Assembly (NCBI GenBank): GCA_035610365.1
Contig: CM069433.1
Location: forward strand, 186,814,760-186,878,759
From: Aquatica leii
Taxonomy: Eukaryota > Arthropoda > Insecta > Coleoptera > Lampyridae
Direction of reading: 5' to 3'
Length of the DNA: 64,000 nucleotides
Under the pieces are notes generated by a model. That model did no database searches, was not told the origin of the DNA, and saw only the letters and a program-made list of their open reading frames with translations. The stretch's first letter is position 1; the number at the start of each line of letters is the position of its first letter. Positions 23,956-35,200 of the stretch are shown one piece after another. Position numbers and translations under genes: made by a program.

Positions 23956-24182
23956 TTATAACTTAGAGTACAACACAGAACACGGAAACTTGCAAAATAA
24001 CACAAAAACGAAATACGGCAAAACAGATTAACGTAATTTAAAACTTGAGCTATGTAAAAAATGTATGAAAAATAATTGTTTAAGTTGAAGCCGAAATTAA
24101 TGACAACTTTGACATGACAGATCGGTGATGACGTATTATACGACACTTCGTATCGAACGACGATTCGTTGATGATGATGATG

Positions 24183-24720
24183 AATTACTTCAATCGCGAT
24201 CATAGTTTTGAGCTATCCCTTCTTTGGTTTCCGGCCATTAATCATTTATCGAAAACACGCCCATTATCAACCGTAATCCAATTAGAATCGAGCGTAACCA
24301 TCCGTGACGATGTTTTTTATTTATATACGGAGACTATTTTATCTTAAGTCACTTCTATGGAGTTTAACATCTGGCTGGGTTCACCAGTTGATTACCAAAC
24401 TCGATAGTGGTTCTTTGTTAGATTTTCGTTTGATTTTTCAAGTTATCGTTTTCTTTCTTACCTTTTCACAGTTTAAATTATGGCTTGTTTCATAAGTGGA
24501 TAACCTAACTTTTGAGAAGTTCTTAGTTAGATTTCGGTTGCTTGTTTGGGTTTTGTGATTTATCTCACGCCCTGATGGAGTTCCTTACGAAAGTGGGCGA
24601 AACGTTGACAACTTCGGTTACAACAGCAATGACACGGTCCAAACCCGGAAGACATTCTTATCTTAATATAGATTCCAGCTGTGGAAGCCTTCGCTATTAC
24701 TCTCGGTTCATTATTAACAT
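24183..24720 (+). pseudogene. PLE second part: C-terminal coding end and tail
   Basis: Continuation of the PLE split by the Jockey-type insertion. After the target duplication it reads NYFNRDHSFELSLLW, the typical end of a PLE protein. The tail holds CTGATGG ... GAAAC at 24572-24603 and a block (24600-24700) matched in inverted orientation at 18025-18175. Confidence 0.75.
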
Positions 24721-25058
24721 TTAAAGTTAAATTTGTGTTTTTTAAAAAATTTAACAACACATTGGGTTTTTCATTCATTCGATCACTTTTTGAACAATTC
24801 AGTAAAAAGTACGAACATCAAGTAAAAAATAAATCTGCTTACATTATAATATAATAATATACAAAATGCAAGCTTTGAAAACATCGACGAAACTGGATTG
24901 CAGAATATCTTGATTGCATTTTTAACAGTGGAGTATTGAGATTCAAGAATGTTATTTTGCTAAAAATAATGATCAAAAATTAACTTTGAAAGTATAGCAA
25001 AAGTAGCGCGGCCCCTAGAATAATTTTGCGACCCCCAGGTTGAAAATCGCTGCTCTAG
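24701..25058 (+). repeat. hAT-like transposon end, copy 1
   Basis: Homologous to 51472-51858 over about 350 bp. The right end, read on the minus strand, is CAGCGATTTTCAACCTGGGG followed by GTCGC, close to the terminal repeat of many hAT elements. No opposite terminus is found, so it is a truncated or non-autonomous piece. Confidence 0.6.
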
Positions 25059-26500
25059 AAAGAAACAAGAAACTAGTTCACCAATACTTATAGATTAAAG
25101 ATATATTTATTTATCTATCGTTTTGTTGTGTTACTTTTGTTTATGTTTTGTTTTTGGTATTATAGATTTGTGATGATATAGATTTATGATTTACTAAAAT
25201 AATGCTGCTCACTAACTTATCGTTCCAATTTGAATCCGATAAAAGTTGATACATAGTTTCAATGCATAGTGAGCAATATTTTGCAAATTGGTGAAGATAA
25301 AGGTAACGATGGCTTAAAGCTCTTAGTTAATCTTATTTCTAAATACCTAGTGTTTTTGAAATGTATGCAAAAGAAGTACACAAGTATCATGACAATACAG
25401 TTATATAAGTTTTCTTTGTACAAGATTTACGTTGTTATTTATTGTGATAAACTAGAATCTGTTTATCATTATTGTTGTTATATAAAACATAGCATGTTCG
25501 GCAAAAGCAACTGAAAATCATCAATAAAAAATAATTTCTGTGTCCATAATCGTCAGATGATGTAGACCAAAATTATTGTCTTTATTTGTCAGCTTCCTTT
25601 AGCAACTTGGTAACTCCAAATTACATCATTTTGTTTTCATGTTAGTGATCAGGTTATTTAACCTACAATTATTGTAAGCATCCTAATTAAAATATTTAAT
25701 TATAATTATGCAGGTAATTTTTTTTTAAATTTTTTATTTAAAAACGTCAACTAATACAGTTTACGTAACCTTATAAATACTATTTAGCTTTATTTTCTGT
25801 TTGTTTGTAAATTAAATAGTGTCTGATATAAGTGATGTTTAATTTTGTGAGTTGGGAAGTTTCCAACGTATCATATATTGAAATATTTTGCTTCAACTAT
25901 TGTTATCTTGTTACGTATACACCTACTGCTTTATAAAAAAAATGTTAGGCAAACTAATAAACATAAATTAAATCTACCGTAATTTTAGGTGTTATACTTT
26001 TAATCGCAAAGAGATTAAATAATGTTTTAATTGGACAAATTAAAAGGATTTTCAATTTGTAGGTTTACCAAAATTTAATTCGTATCATGATTACACTACG
26101 TAATCAAAAAAGTTTTATAGCTTTGTTATTTTACTAACTACTTTACTATTTAGTGTTAGTTCATTTTCTATAGTTACGATTTAAAAACCAAATGCTAAAT
26201 TTTACCAAATGTCGACTACATGTCTTACTTAAGGTCACTTAAAGTTATATGTTCTTAACATACTTCCGGCAAACTGCAAATTATGAAAATTTGTAATTTA
26301 ATAATAGAAAAAAAGTTCAAAATATACACAATGAAATAAAATACATAAAAAAGACAAATTAACTAAGCTAACTAGTAAACAAACTAATACTACTAAACAC
26401 GCAGAAATTAGTTTGAGGAAACGACACACTAATCACTAACGCACTAAAGAATCCACTGGCAGTGGACACAGTTTGGCAAATGTTCGCTACACTACATTTG
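25059..26500. other. AT-rich stretch, no gene seen
   Basis: No supported coding sequence, RNA gene or repeat. Confidence 0.4.
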
Positions 26501-26509
26501 AGGTCTTTA

Positions 26510-27304
26510 CTAAAGATACCCAATTGACACCATCCGATTTTTTACAAGCGTTGATGAAAATGTTAAATTTGTTGGAAGTGAGTTAAATGAGTCTTTAATT
26601 CTACGTAAGTCTGAATCTGGCGCTGCTGTCGCTGGCTTCTCAATTAAGAAGTATTTCTGGTAAAATATGATTTGAGTCAGTAGAAATTTAGCGAGTTCGC
26701 GTAGTTCAGACCTTGCGCCAACAAAATTGGTTTTGTTGTTAGAATAAATATGAAGAGGTTTGCTTCGACGAGCTACAAGCCTACGGAAAGAAAACAAGAC
26801 TAATTTTGTGGATAAATCTGACACCAATTTAATGTGCACAACCTTTGCAATGTTGGAACCTCTACCAACCAACGTAATTTACACCGGTGTAGTGTGAAAA
26901 GGTAGTGAAGGTGTTATGCGCGAAAGAGGTTAGTTGCTCATGATAAGTTTCACCAATTGTGATGCAAACTTGAAACATCCAATGCATCTGTAAGTAACTT
27001 GTTTTGTTAAATTACGACTGGAGGTAATACAAAATCTGTCACGTAAAGAAGAAAGCAACAATTAAGGACCTGCGTGCAATAATTGCAAGTGCTCGCGCTC
27101 AACGATGAGTTTTGATAAATCATGCTTTCCTACCAGAAGAACTGGATGTTTTTTATCAAACACAATTTGAGAATTGTGGAGTCTACCTTCAACCCGGATT
27201 ATTCCTTTGTGATCTAAGAAGAGCCTTAAACTCAACAAAGGTGAAGTAGTTTTTAACGGTTTAGTCTGCAAAAGACGTTTTAGTAAAAAATTCTGATTGA
27301 GCAA
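26510..27304 (-). pseudogene. BEL/Pao integrase, broken
   Basis: From 27304 the frame reads FLDHKGIIRVEGRLHNSQI, KHPVLLVGKHDLSKLIVERE and HLQLLHAGP, the region leading into the BEL/Pao integrase zinc domain. A shifted frame then gives an IGCFKF (C-x-x-C) segment. From 26872 the core reads KVVHIKLVSDLSTKLVLFSF, RRLVARRSKPLHIYSNNKTN and FVGARSELRELAKFLL. The acidic residue expected in SDNGTNF is N in this copy, so the catalytic triad is damaged. It stops at 26510. Confidence 0.85.
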
Positions 27305-27539
27305 TTCTAACTAGAGCAAGTAAAAATTGCTTAATTTTTTAGGGGCGAGAAGACCATGTAAACGCTCTTCTTTGGAAGCCAAACAATTTTTTGTAAAATT
27401 GCCAGCAGTAGACAAAGACTGGTTCAAGTCGAGTGAGATTCAAGATGTTTGAAAATAAAAAAAAACAAAGTTAGATACAACAGAACACTGACCTTGCTTT
27501 ATTATCTCGGTAAGCTCAAAAACAGAAAAGTGGAAGTTT

Positions 27540-27970
27540 CGCCAAAAAGGGATATCTTCAGCAAGCCATTGTAGAGTTTTCTACCAGAGATCGGAATTCT
27601 TTAACGTTTGACGGTTGGTTCCTTCCCTGCAGAATTTGATTTGATTAGAACGTGAAACCAATTCTTGTATATCTGCGACTCGGTTCTAGACAAAGGTTTT
27701 GAGCAAGTTCGGGCTAGTTTTTAACCATCCCAAAACAATTGTGGTGTTTAATATTACGGTTCGAATTTTTTTTAAATTTGTCTTGTAAGCTTAACACGAA
27801 TTCTGAAAGATTGCAGAGGCGCAACTCTTGATTTTGCGCAGAGTATATTAACACTAACTATAAATAGGCACCATACCCAAAAGCAAAAGTGTCACAAAAC
27901 CCATGAATTTGGACGTCAACAGGGTTTGACAAGAAATCTTGAGATCATTCAAATGTACAATTTCATTTTT
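27540..27970 (-). pseudogene. BEL/Pao RNase H and linker, broken
   Basis: Frame fragments include IHGFCDTFAFGYGAYL, LCAKSRVAPLQS and TTIVLGWLKTSPNLLKTFV, then NRVADIQEL and SDLW..LQWLAEDIPFW. These are the landmarks of the BEL/Pao RNase H and the stretch before integrase. Frames change several times. Confidence 0.7.
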
Positions 27971-28075
27971 ATAAGTCTTCAATATTAACTGAATATGGGA
28001 CGAAACAAAGTCATCCCAAGAACGCACACACGGAGTGTCGTGCAATCTATCGCATTACTAAACCAAATCCTAGCT

Positions 28076-29289
28076 TGTGGTCCTCGCACCCCGGTTTCCG
28101 TTACACGGTAGGCGGTAGAACTAGTGAAACTAGAGCCCCCCCCCTTCCGCAGATATCGCGACTCAGCCTCTTAATAAGAAATCGGCAGTTCAACGTATAA
28201 CTCTTCTGACTCTTATTTCTGGTCGATGTTAGCTGGCCAGTGCAGTACCCCGAACCAGCTTTTCTCGCGCCTATAAATAGAGGGTAGCAGTGGAACAAGA
28301 CGGGGATAAAGTGCCGTGCGCATCTCCCCCCTTTTCAGGGACATGTCGCACGACGGAATAAGTCGACGCTCAACCTGTGCCAGAGTTAGGAACCACGCCT
28401 CCGAGAGGCCGACACCAGTTGATAGAGAACCAGACAGCGGGTTCCCGGTGGGGCTCTCTATCACTCTCGGATACTCGTGTTGCTGATGCACTACGTTGGA
28501 CGAGTCGCCGTCGCAGTCTCCTCCTTTCCGCATAAATGCACCAGCATACTGCAAATACTGGAATTGGGTAGATTGCTGTCCGTTCTATGAGTCTAAGACG
28601 CAAGGTCACTCACATAGATCCTGGGCGTATTGGTCCGCGCACAGTTACCACACGACGCTTCCTTTGCTAGAGGGACTAGTTCCCCCTGCCATGCTTTTGT
28701 ATAATAAGACTCGGCTTTTCCTCTCTCTTCAGAACTAGGTCCCAGTTTACCGGCACTGGTACAACCCTAAGGCCCAGGCCGTGTCCCAAATTCCTGTCTG
28801 AATATTGAACCGAGTTTCAGAATTAAAGATTTACCGATATGGACAAGACGGGTTACGTCTCCCAGCTGTGCCCCCAGTTCCTGTTCAACTCTTTCCTTTG
28901 GAATTCGGTAGAGTGACTATTATTCTAAGGGAAACGGTCACATGACAAACCTCTCCCTCACGTATAGATCGTACACAATTAAGTCCACAATCTACGGACG
29001 TTATGCCGCCGTAGAGGGGAGCCCATTAAAAGTAAGGCGTCAACACAACTACTACCACGTTTGGATACGGTACGTTTCGGTTGTTGACGCAGGACCAAGA
29101 CTTATTCCTGAACCCTGAATATGGGTGGAAACGTATTTGTTTCATGGGCAACAACACCACATGGTGAAATGTAGGCCTGTGTCAGTCATTTAATTCACAC
29201 CTGTACTGGAGAACCAGCACAGATGCTATCCAGAGTGCCCCGCGAGGAGGCGACTAACATTACACTCCAAGATGATTCTTCTAACCACA
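28076..29289. other. GC-richer 1.2 kb block inside the BEL/Pao relic, perhaps a solo LTR
   Basis: No coding sequence could be recognised on either strand. It begins TGTGGT and ends ACCACA, a 6-bp inverted TG...CA as LTRs have, and contains TATAAATAG at 28271-28279, as an LTR promoter would. No target duplication is visible at the proposed ends, so the solo-LTR reading is tentative. Base composition differs clearly from both flanks. Confidence 0.35.
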
Positions 29290-29329
29290 ATTGAAAGAGG
29301 TGTTGCAACATAGAATACATAAACTGGTT

Positions 29330-29640
29330 AGAAAAAACCAAATACGTCTATGCTCTTGACTACTAAACTCAAGCACATCTAGATGAAGATCTGATTCAGG
29401 AATGTTTGACAGAACAACTGGATCATTTGGGATCCATTTTTGAAACTTAAAACACTCAACTGCTATTTAGTAATACGATAGCAAATATTACGTGCTTCAT
29501 CTAAGCTATCAACCGCTGTAAGTAAGTCGTCAACATGATTAATGATTTCAAAAATGTTTGTGTGCGTTATTTGATAATCTATTCCTCCTCTAATCTCAAA
29601 AAAAAACGCTGTAATGGTCGTTGACTAGGTAGGAAAGACA
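29330..29640 (-). pseudogene. BEL/Pao reverse transcriptase fragment
   Basis: Contains INHVDDLLTAVDSLDEARNI, the BEL/Pao palm with HVDD in place of YVDD. A frame-shifted stretch follows (FKFQKWIPNDPVVLSNIPES), matching the segment downstream of the palm in this superfamily. Confidence 0.8.
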
Positions 29641-29720
29641 CATTTTCTGTCAGATGCAGGTAAGAAATTTACTATTAAGTTAGCCCCTAAGTACGCAGGA
29701 CCCTACCACATCTACTAAAT
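29631..29720 (+). pseudogene. Gypsy GPY/F-module scrap
   Basis: THFLSDAGKKFTIKLAPKYA followed by GPYHIY and a stop is the end of a gypsy integrase of another family. TGGCGCCCGAGCAAGGAC at 29755-29772 looks like a PBS but is better read as the coding continuation (TWRPSKDM). Confidence 0.6.
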
Positions 29721-29772
29721 CCAACCCTCGTGGCGATAGGGGAAGGATTACATGGCGCCCGAGCAAGGACAT

Positions 29773-31950
29773 GTGTGTGTATTTTTGCATATGGTTGGTT
29801 TTGTAATTTTTTTATATAGGCTTGTCAAAAATGATTTTAAAAAATCACTCAATAACCAATTATTTAAACATTAGAAATATAAAAAAAAACGATTATACCT
29901 AAACAATTAAAAATTGTTAAAAAAAATTTTTTTTCAAATAAATAATAATAGTCAGTTTTTTTATACACAACAAAATTTTTGTATTTTTTTGCAACTTGAA
30001 GAAATTATTGTAAAGAAAAAAAACACATTTAAAACTTTTTTTTTAATGTAATACTTTTGAGTATATATATAAAAAAGGCTCTTAACTAACAATCGCTTAG
30101 CTTCATCAAATATTAAATTAGATTAATTTTTCCAGCGGGACCTTGAGAGAACTCAAGTGCTAAAAAACACCTACACCAAAATTTTTTTAAATTTTTTATT
30201 TACTTTTAATACTTAAAAAAATATTTTATGTGACGTACTCGCTTCAGAAGCCGAAATAGTCACGCGGAAGCTCACTTTCAGCGTTTATTTAAAATTATGA
30301 GCAGTGGAGATTGAGTTTCGTAAATTGGGTCTGTTTTATTTGAAATTTCCTCCTCTATAAGAAGCCCTTATCAGGTTTCGATTATCTCTTTTAGTTTTTG
30401 AGTTATTGGCAAAAAACTAAATATCTTTTTTTCATCTTAATTTTTTTAGAATTTTTTATCTGCTAAAAAAACATTTTAATATATTTTTCTAGACGTCATT
30501 CCAAAGAGTTGTTTCTAGAATTAACACGTTTTTGAACTAGTCGATTAGACTAGGGTTAAATTAAAAATAAAGCGTTCTAGATAAATGTTCTAATCAGTTT
30601 AAGATACTTCCAGACACGAGTAAATAATATAAAAAAGTTTTTATTTTTGCATACCTTAAATAAACATTTTTTTAAACAACATCTGTATTTGCTTGCTTGT
30701 CTACAAACTTGAACATTTTATTGTCATTTCTAACGATGAACAATTTAAAAAAACGTAAAACGTTAGAGCAATACAAAATTAAATATTTTGTCGTGTTTCG
30801 ACAGCTTTAAAAAAAGTTTTTTGCGACCAGTAACCTTTTTTGTATATAAACAAACGTAATCCAATTTTTTAAATGTTTGTTAAGATTAAAGTTTGTTAAG
30901 ATAAAGCGACACATTTATACAGTTCAAGGAAGTAACTTTAATTCTAAAAATTAATCAAACATCATTTTATATTCTAGATCTAGCTTTACCAACAAATTTA
31001 TTCATGCAATATTTGTAAATGATAAACTTGTTTGATTATGAATCGTGCTGATAATGTGAATAACTAAATACAGCATACATTAATATTAATTAACCTTAAG
31101 ATGTAGACAAATTATGCTAATATCTTGTCAAAGCAATTGTATCTTTCATTGATATATTCAATTAATTAAAAAAAAGGCTAATGCTAAATTAGAAAAATAT
31201 AGGTAAACAGGAACCGTGTCAGAGCGAAATAAAAAAAATTAAATTAAATTTTAGAGGTCAACTGTTTTTTTTTAAATTAAAAAAATTGATTTATAATGTG
31301 TGAATTTCTTCCTAGTTTATTATTAAAACGTACATTTTTAGGTTTTTATCTCATTGAATTTAATGAACATTCTGAGTGGCGGCAAATTTTTTAAAAGCTA
31401 AACTTTACACTTCAGATAATATTTAATAAGAGTCACGTTAGAATTTATTAATGACTTCTATAAATACTCATGGACTTTAGAATCTCAATTATATTAATAT
31501 TTAATTGTCAATAATGGGCGTTTCTTAATGATTAATTTAGAAATTACTTTAGTTTTTCAGTTTACATAAAATTAAATATTTACGGTTAATTTAAAAAATG
31601 CATTCATTATATTTTACAATGCAAATACTATCAACAATAGATTTCCGTTTACTTTTATGTCTCCAGTCACTCGTTTACTTCTATTTAGTCAGTATAAGCG
31701 TTTAAAGTAATTTTAATATTAAAATTTCGTGGTTTTAAATATTTTTTTTTAATTTTTGTTTTTATAGCTGTTCTTGAAAAGTCTTAAATATTGACAAGAT
31801 CGAAAATGAATTGATAACAATAATCAACAAAACTTGATAACAAATTTGTGGAAAATATAATAAACTCGTAATCAGTAAACAAACAAAAACTGCTGCTACA
31901 GAATTTAGTTAAAAACACTCTGTTTAGAACTAATTTAAGGAGTTACTAAA
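29773..31950. other. AT-rich stretch upstream of the transporter, no gene seen
   Basis: Very AT-rich with long A and T runs; no gene or RNA supported. It is the 5' flank of the transporter gene. Confidence 0.45.
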
Positions 31951-32010
31951 AATGTGTTACTTAGTGATGTAGTGATAATCAGCAGTACATTTTGACTTGC
32001 AAGTTCGAGT

Positions 32011-32100
32011 AATCAGTCAGTAGTGTCGACAGTGTGGCGGTGTTAGCATGTGCGAGCGTAGAAAACAAACTATCGATAATTCATAAAAGAAATTTTTAAA
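32011..32100 (+). promoter_or_regulatory. Possible transporter initiator and 5' UTR
   Basis: Overlapping TCAGT motifs at 32013-32021 match the arthropod initiator. They lie about 85 bases before the ATG in a locally GC-richer patch. No TATA box is seen at the right distance. An untranslated first exon further upstream cannot be excluded. Confidence 0.3.
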
Positions 32101-32258
32101 ATGACAAATTCCAATGAATCTTTGGATAGTGTTTTAGAAAAACTAGGACAATTAGGAAAATATCAATGTTTTGTTGTGGCTTTATTTTCAATAGCGGTTA
32201 TTTTACATTCTGCAGTACACATCACATTCGTGTTTACCTCAAAAGATCTTAATTACAG
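32101..32258 (+). CDS. Transporter exon 1
   Basis: Codes residues 1-52 and two bases of codon 53: a cytosolic start and TM1 (CFVVALFSIAVILHSAVH). The start ATG follows TTTTTAAA. Donor AG|GTAAAT. Confidence 0.9.
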
Positions 32259-35200
32259 GTAAATACATTTTTTTAATTACCTACTATTAAGTAATATACG
32301 TTTTTCTCAAATTATATAAATATAATAACTCTACAGAAGAAACTTTCACCTTCGTGAATTGAATATAGTTAAATAACATTACATTGTATTAGTTTCTATT
32401 AGGTATTTCACGCTCACGTTTCAGCATTGTAAATGCAAAACTGCAGCACAGCTTCTTTTCACAATGAAATAGTTTTATTTGTTTGGAAAAATATACCTGG
32501 TCTCACAATAAGCAAGGTATGCTGTTTTATACAAGCTAAGTATTTGATGTTTACATAAGCGTCTATAAATTTCACTATTGTTACTGTAACGTTAAGAGTT
32601 CCTATAAAAAAATGCAAGAGAAAATTTTTTTCGCTACTCAAATGGTAAATTATGATAACATCAACCTTGGAAAGTTGTATTGACTTGAACTTCACCTGAT
32701 TGCCAAATTAATTTGTAATGGTCAAGTATAAATGTCATAAAAATATACTAGCCATTGTCGTGCAGCTTTGTTTATGTATGTACATAGTAACTAAAAATCA
32801 TAATTTAACAATAATTAAAAGCAAAATAATTGTCATTACTAAATTGAAAACATGCATTTTAATGGAAATAAAATTACAGAAAAAAGAACAAACATTCTAA
32901 CCAGTCAATGCACGCCGTTTATAATTATAAATCTATTTAAAACGTTGACATTACCAACTAACGTTGTCTAAATTTAGTAAATGGTTTACATTGTCATTTT
33001 ACAATTTAGGAAAAATGTACTAATTTAGAAAAAACCGCGTAGGTTAGTTTGTTAATAACGGGCATTTTAGTTATTTAATGTTTGATAGACAACACGTTGA
33101 ACATTTATGCATGCATCACGAGTGCCTTAAATTTCATTACAATAATAAACATGCAAAACTTTACTACGTTTGTTGATTGTTGTTACAGCGAATTAACTAA
33201 ACTAAAAATAGTTACTTGTTTTAGAAATGCTTAAGTTTAATTTTCGATTTAATTAGATGCGGAGTATTCAGAAAAAAACTTAAAAATGTTAAGCTGCACA
33301 ATAGAGCGAACACGGAGAGAAATATTATACTGAATTTAATCATTACGATTTCATATTTAAAACATTTGTTTTTTTTCTAAAATTGATCCACGTTCAAATA
33401 ACATTCAACGTAAATGTACTAAAATTTAAACTAAATCTCTTATTGCAATGCAATTACAGCGACAATCTAATAAAATAGAAGTTTAATTCAAGCGTACATC
33501 GGCTTGACTCAAAACCAACAGCCTTTTGCATGATACATATCAATTCCGCATAACCTTTTTTTCCGTGAACCTAGAAGAAATGTTCTGTCGCTGTGCGGTG
33601 GTATATAATGGAATGCCATATATTCTTTCCCATACTATAAAATACAATTTTTTTGGTAACTTTTATTTAAATATTTACTGTCATTTTATTTTTTACATTG
33701 AAACAAAGTTCGTATTCAAATGAGTATTAAATAACAACAGAGCCGCAGTTGCGTAGTTTAATTTGAAAAAATTAAGTTTTTCTCACCTAGGAATGTCAAA
33801 GATCAAATAAATTATTTTAGTTTTACTTTTTGGCATGTTATGTATGTGATAAATTATATTAGTAGAATTCAGGTTTCTACGGTTTGCATTTGTATCAAAA
33901 TCTTCCATTCTGGATAATTCTCGTGTGGTCGTTATCTCACAAGCTGAGCTTTTGTAACACGCCGCAGTGGAGATTTTCATAGGTTGGAATAAACTTTTAT
34001 TTAAATATTTACTGTCATTTTATTTTCTACATTGAAACAAATTTGGAATTCAAATGGATATTAAATAAAAACAAAGCCGCAGTTGCGTAGTTGAATTTAA
34101 AAAAATTAAATTTTCCTCACCTAGGAATGTCAAAGATTAAATCAATAATTTAGTTTTATTTTTAGCATGTAATGTATGCGATAAATAATATTAGTAGATT
34201 TTAGGTTTCCACGGTTTGCATTCGTATTAAAACTTTCCATTCTGGATAATTCTCGTGTGGTCGTTATCTCACAAGCTGAGCTTTTGTAACACGCAGCAGT
34301 GGAGATCTTCATAGCTTGGAATAAACTTTTATTTAAATATTAACTGTCATTTTATTTTTTACATTGAAACAAAGTTGGTCATCAAATAAATAATAAATAA
34401 CTATAGAGCCGGAGTTGCGTAGATTAATTTAATGAAACTAAATTTTCCTCACCTAGTAATGTCAAAGATTAAATCAATTATTTTAGTTTTACTTTTGGCA
34501 TGTTATGTATGCGATAAATAATATTAGTAGAATTCAGGTTTCCACGGTTTGCATTCGTATTAAAATTTTCCATTCTGGATAATTCTGCTGTGGTCGTTAT
34601 CTCACAGGCTGAGCTTTTGTAACACGCAGCAGTGGAGATCTTCATAGCTTGGAATAAACTTTTATTTAAATATTAACTGTCATTTTATTTTTTACATTGA
34701 AACAAAGTTCGTATTCAAATAAATATTAATTAACTATAGAGCCGCAGTTGCGTAGATTAATTTAATGAAACTAAATTTTCCTCACCTAGGAATGTCAAAA
34801 ATTAAATCAATTATTTTAGTTTCATTTTTTGGCATGTTATGTATGCGATAAATAATATTAGCAGAATTCAGGTATACAACGGTTTGCATTCGTATTAAAA
34901 TTTTCCATTCTGGATAATTCTGGTGTGGTCGTTATCACACAAGCTGAGCTTTTGTAGCACGCCGCAGTAGAGATCTTCACAGCTTAAAATAAACTTTTAT
35001 TTGAATATTTACTGTCATTTTATTTTTTACATTAAAACAAAGTTGGAATTCAAATGGATATTAAATAACAACAAAGCCGCAGTTGCGTAGTTTAATTTAA
35101 AAAAATTAAACTTTTCTCACCCAGGAATGTCAAAGATTTAATCAATTATTTTAGTTTTACTTTTTGGCATGTTATAAACGGGATAAATAACAGTAGAATT

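Larger units (their letters stand above)
19891..24182 (-). mobile_element. Full-length Jockey-type non-LTR retrotransposon
   Basis: Minus-strand element with ORF1 (gag), ORF2 (endonuclease and RT) and a 3' end of tandem GATTA units (TAATC on the + strand, 19887-19910). It is flanked by the 13-bp direct repeat AATTACTTCAATC at 19878-19890 and 24183-24195, a target-site duplication in the PLE coding region. Length is about 4.3 kb, consistent with a complete copy. ORF2 has at least one frameshift and one stop, so the copy is probably inactive but young compared with its neighbours. Confidence 0.92.
26510..29640 (-). mobile_element. BEL/Pao retrotransposon relic, interrupted
   Basis: Minus-strand pieces in pol order: RT (29640-29330), RNase H and connection (about 27960-27540), integrase zinc and core (27304-26510). 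A GC-richer block at 28076-29289 sits between RT and RNase H and is not part of the element. gag, protease and LTRs are not recognised. Many stops and frameshifts. Confidence 0.8.

Noticed and set aside
23892-24203. Minus-strand 103-codon frame upstream of Jockey-type ORF1
   Set aside because: It overlaps the 5' UTR and ORF1 start in another frame, crosses the element boundary, and shows no motif.
28213-28609. Overlapping minus-strand frames of 79-113 codons in the GC-richer block
   Set aside because: Low stop density from GC content; no domain recognised in either.
29755-29772. tRNA-Lys-like primer-binding site TGGCGCCCGAGCAAGGAC
   Set aside because: It lies in the coding continuation of a gypsy integrase tail (TWRPSKDM), and no LTR precedes it.
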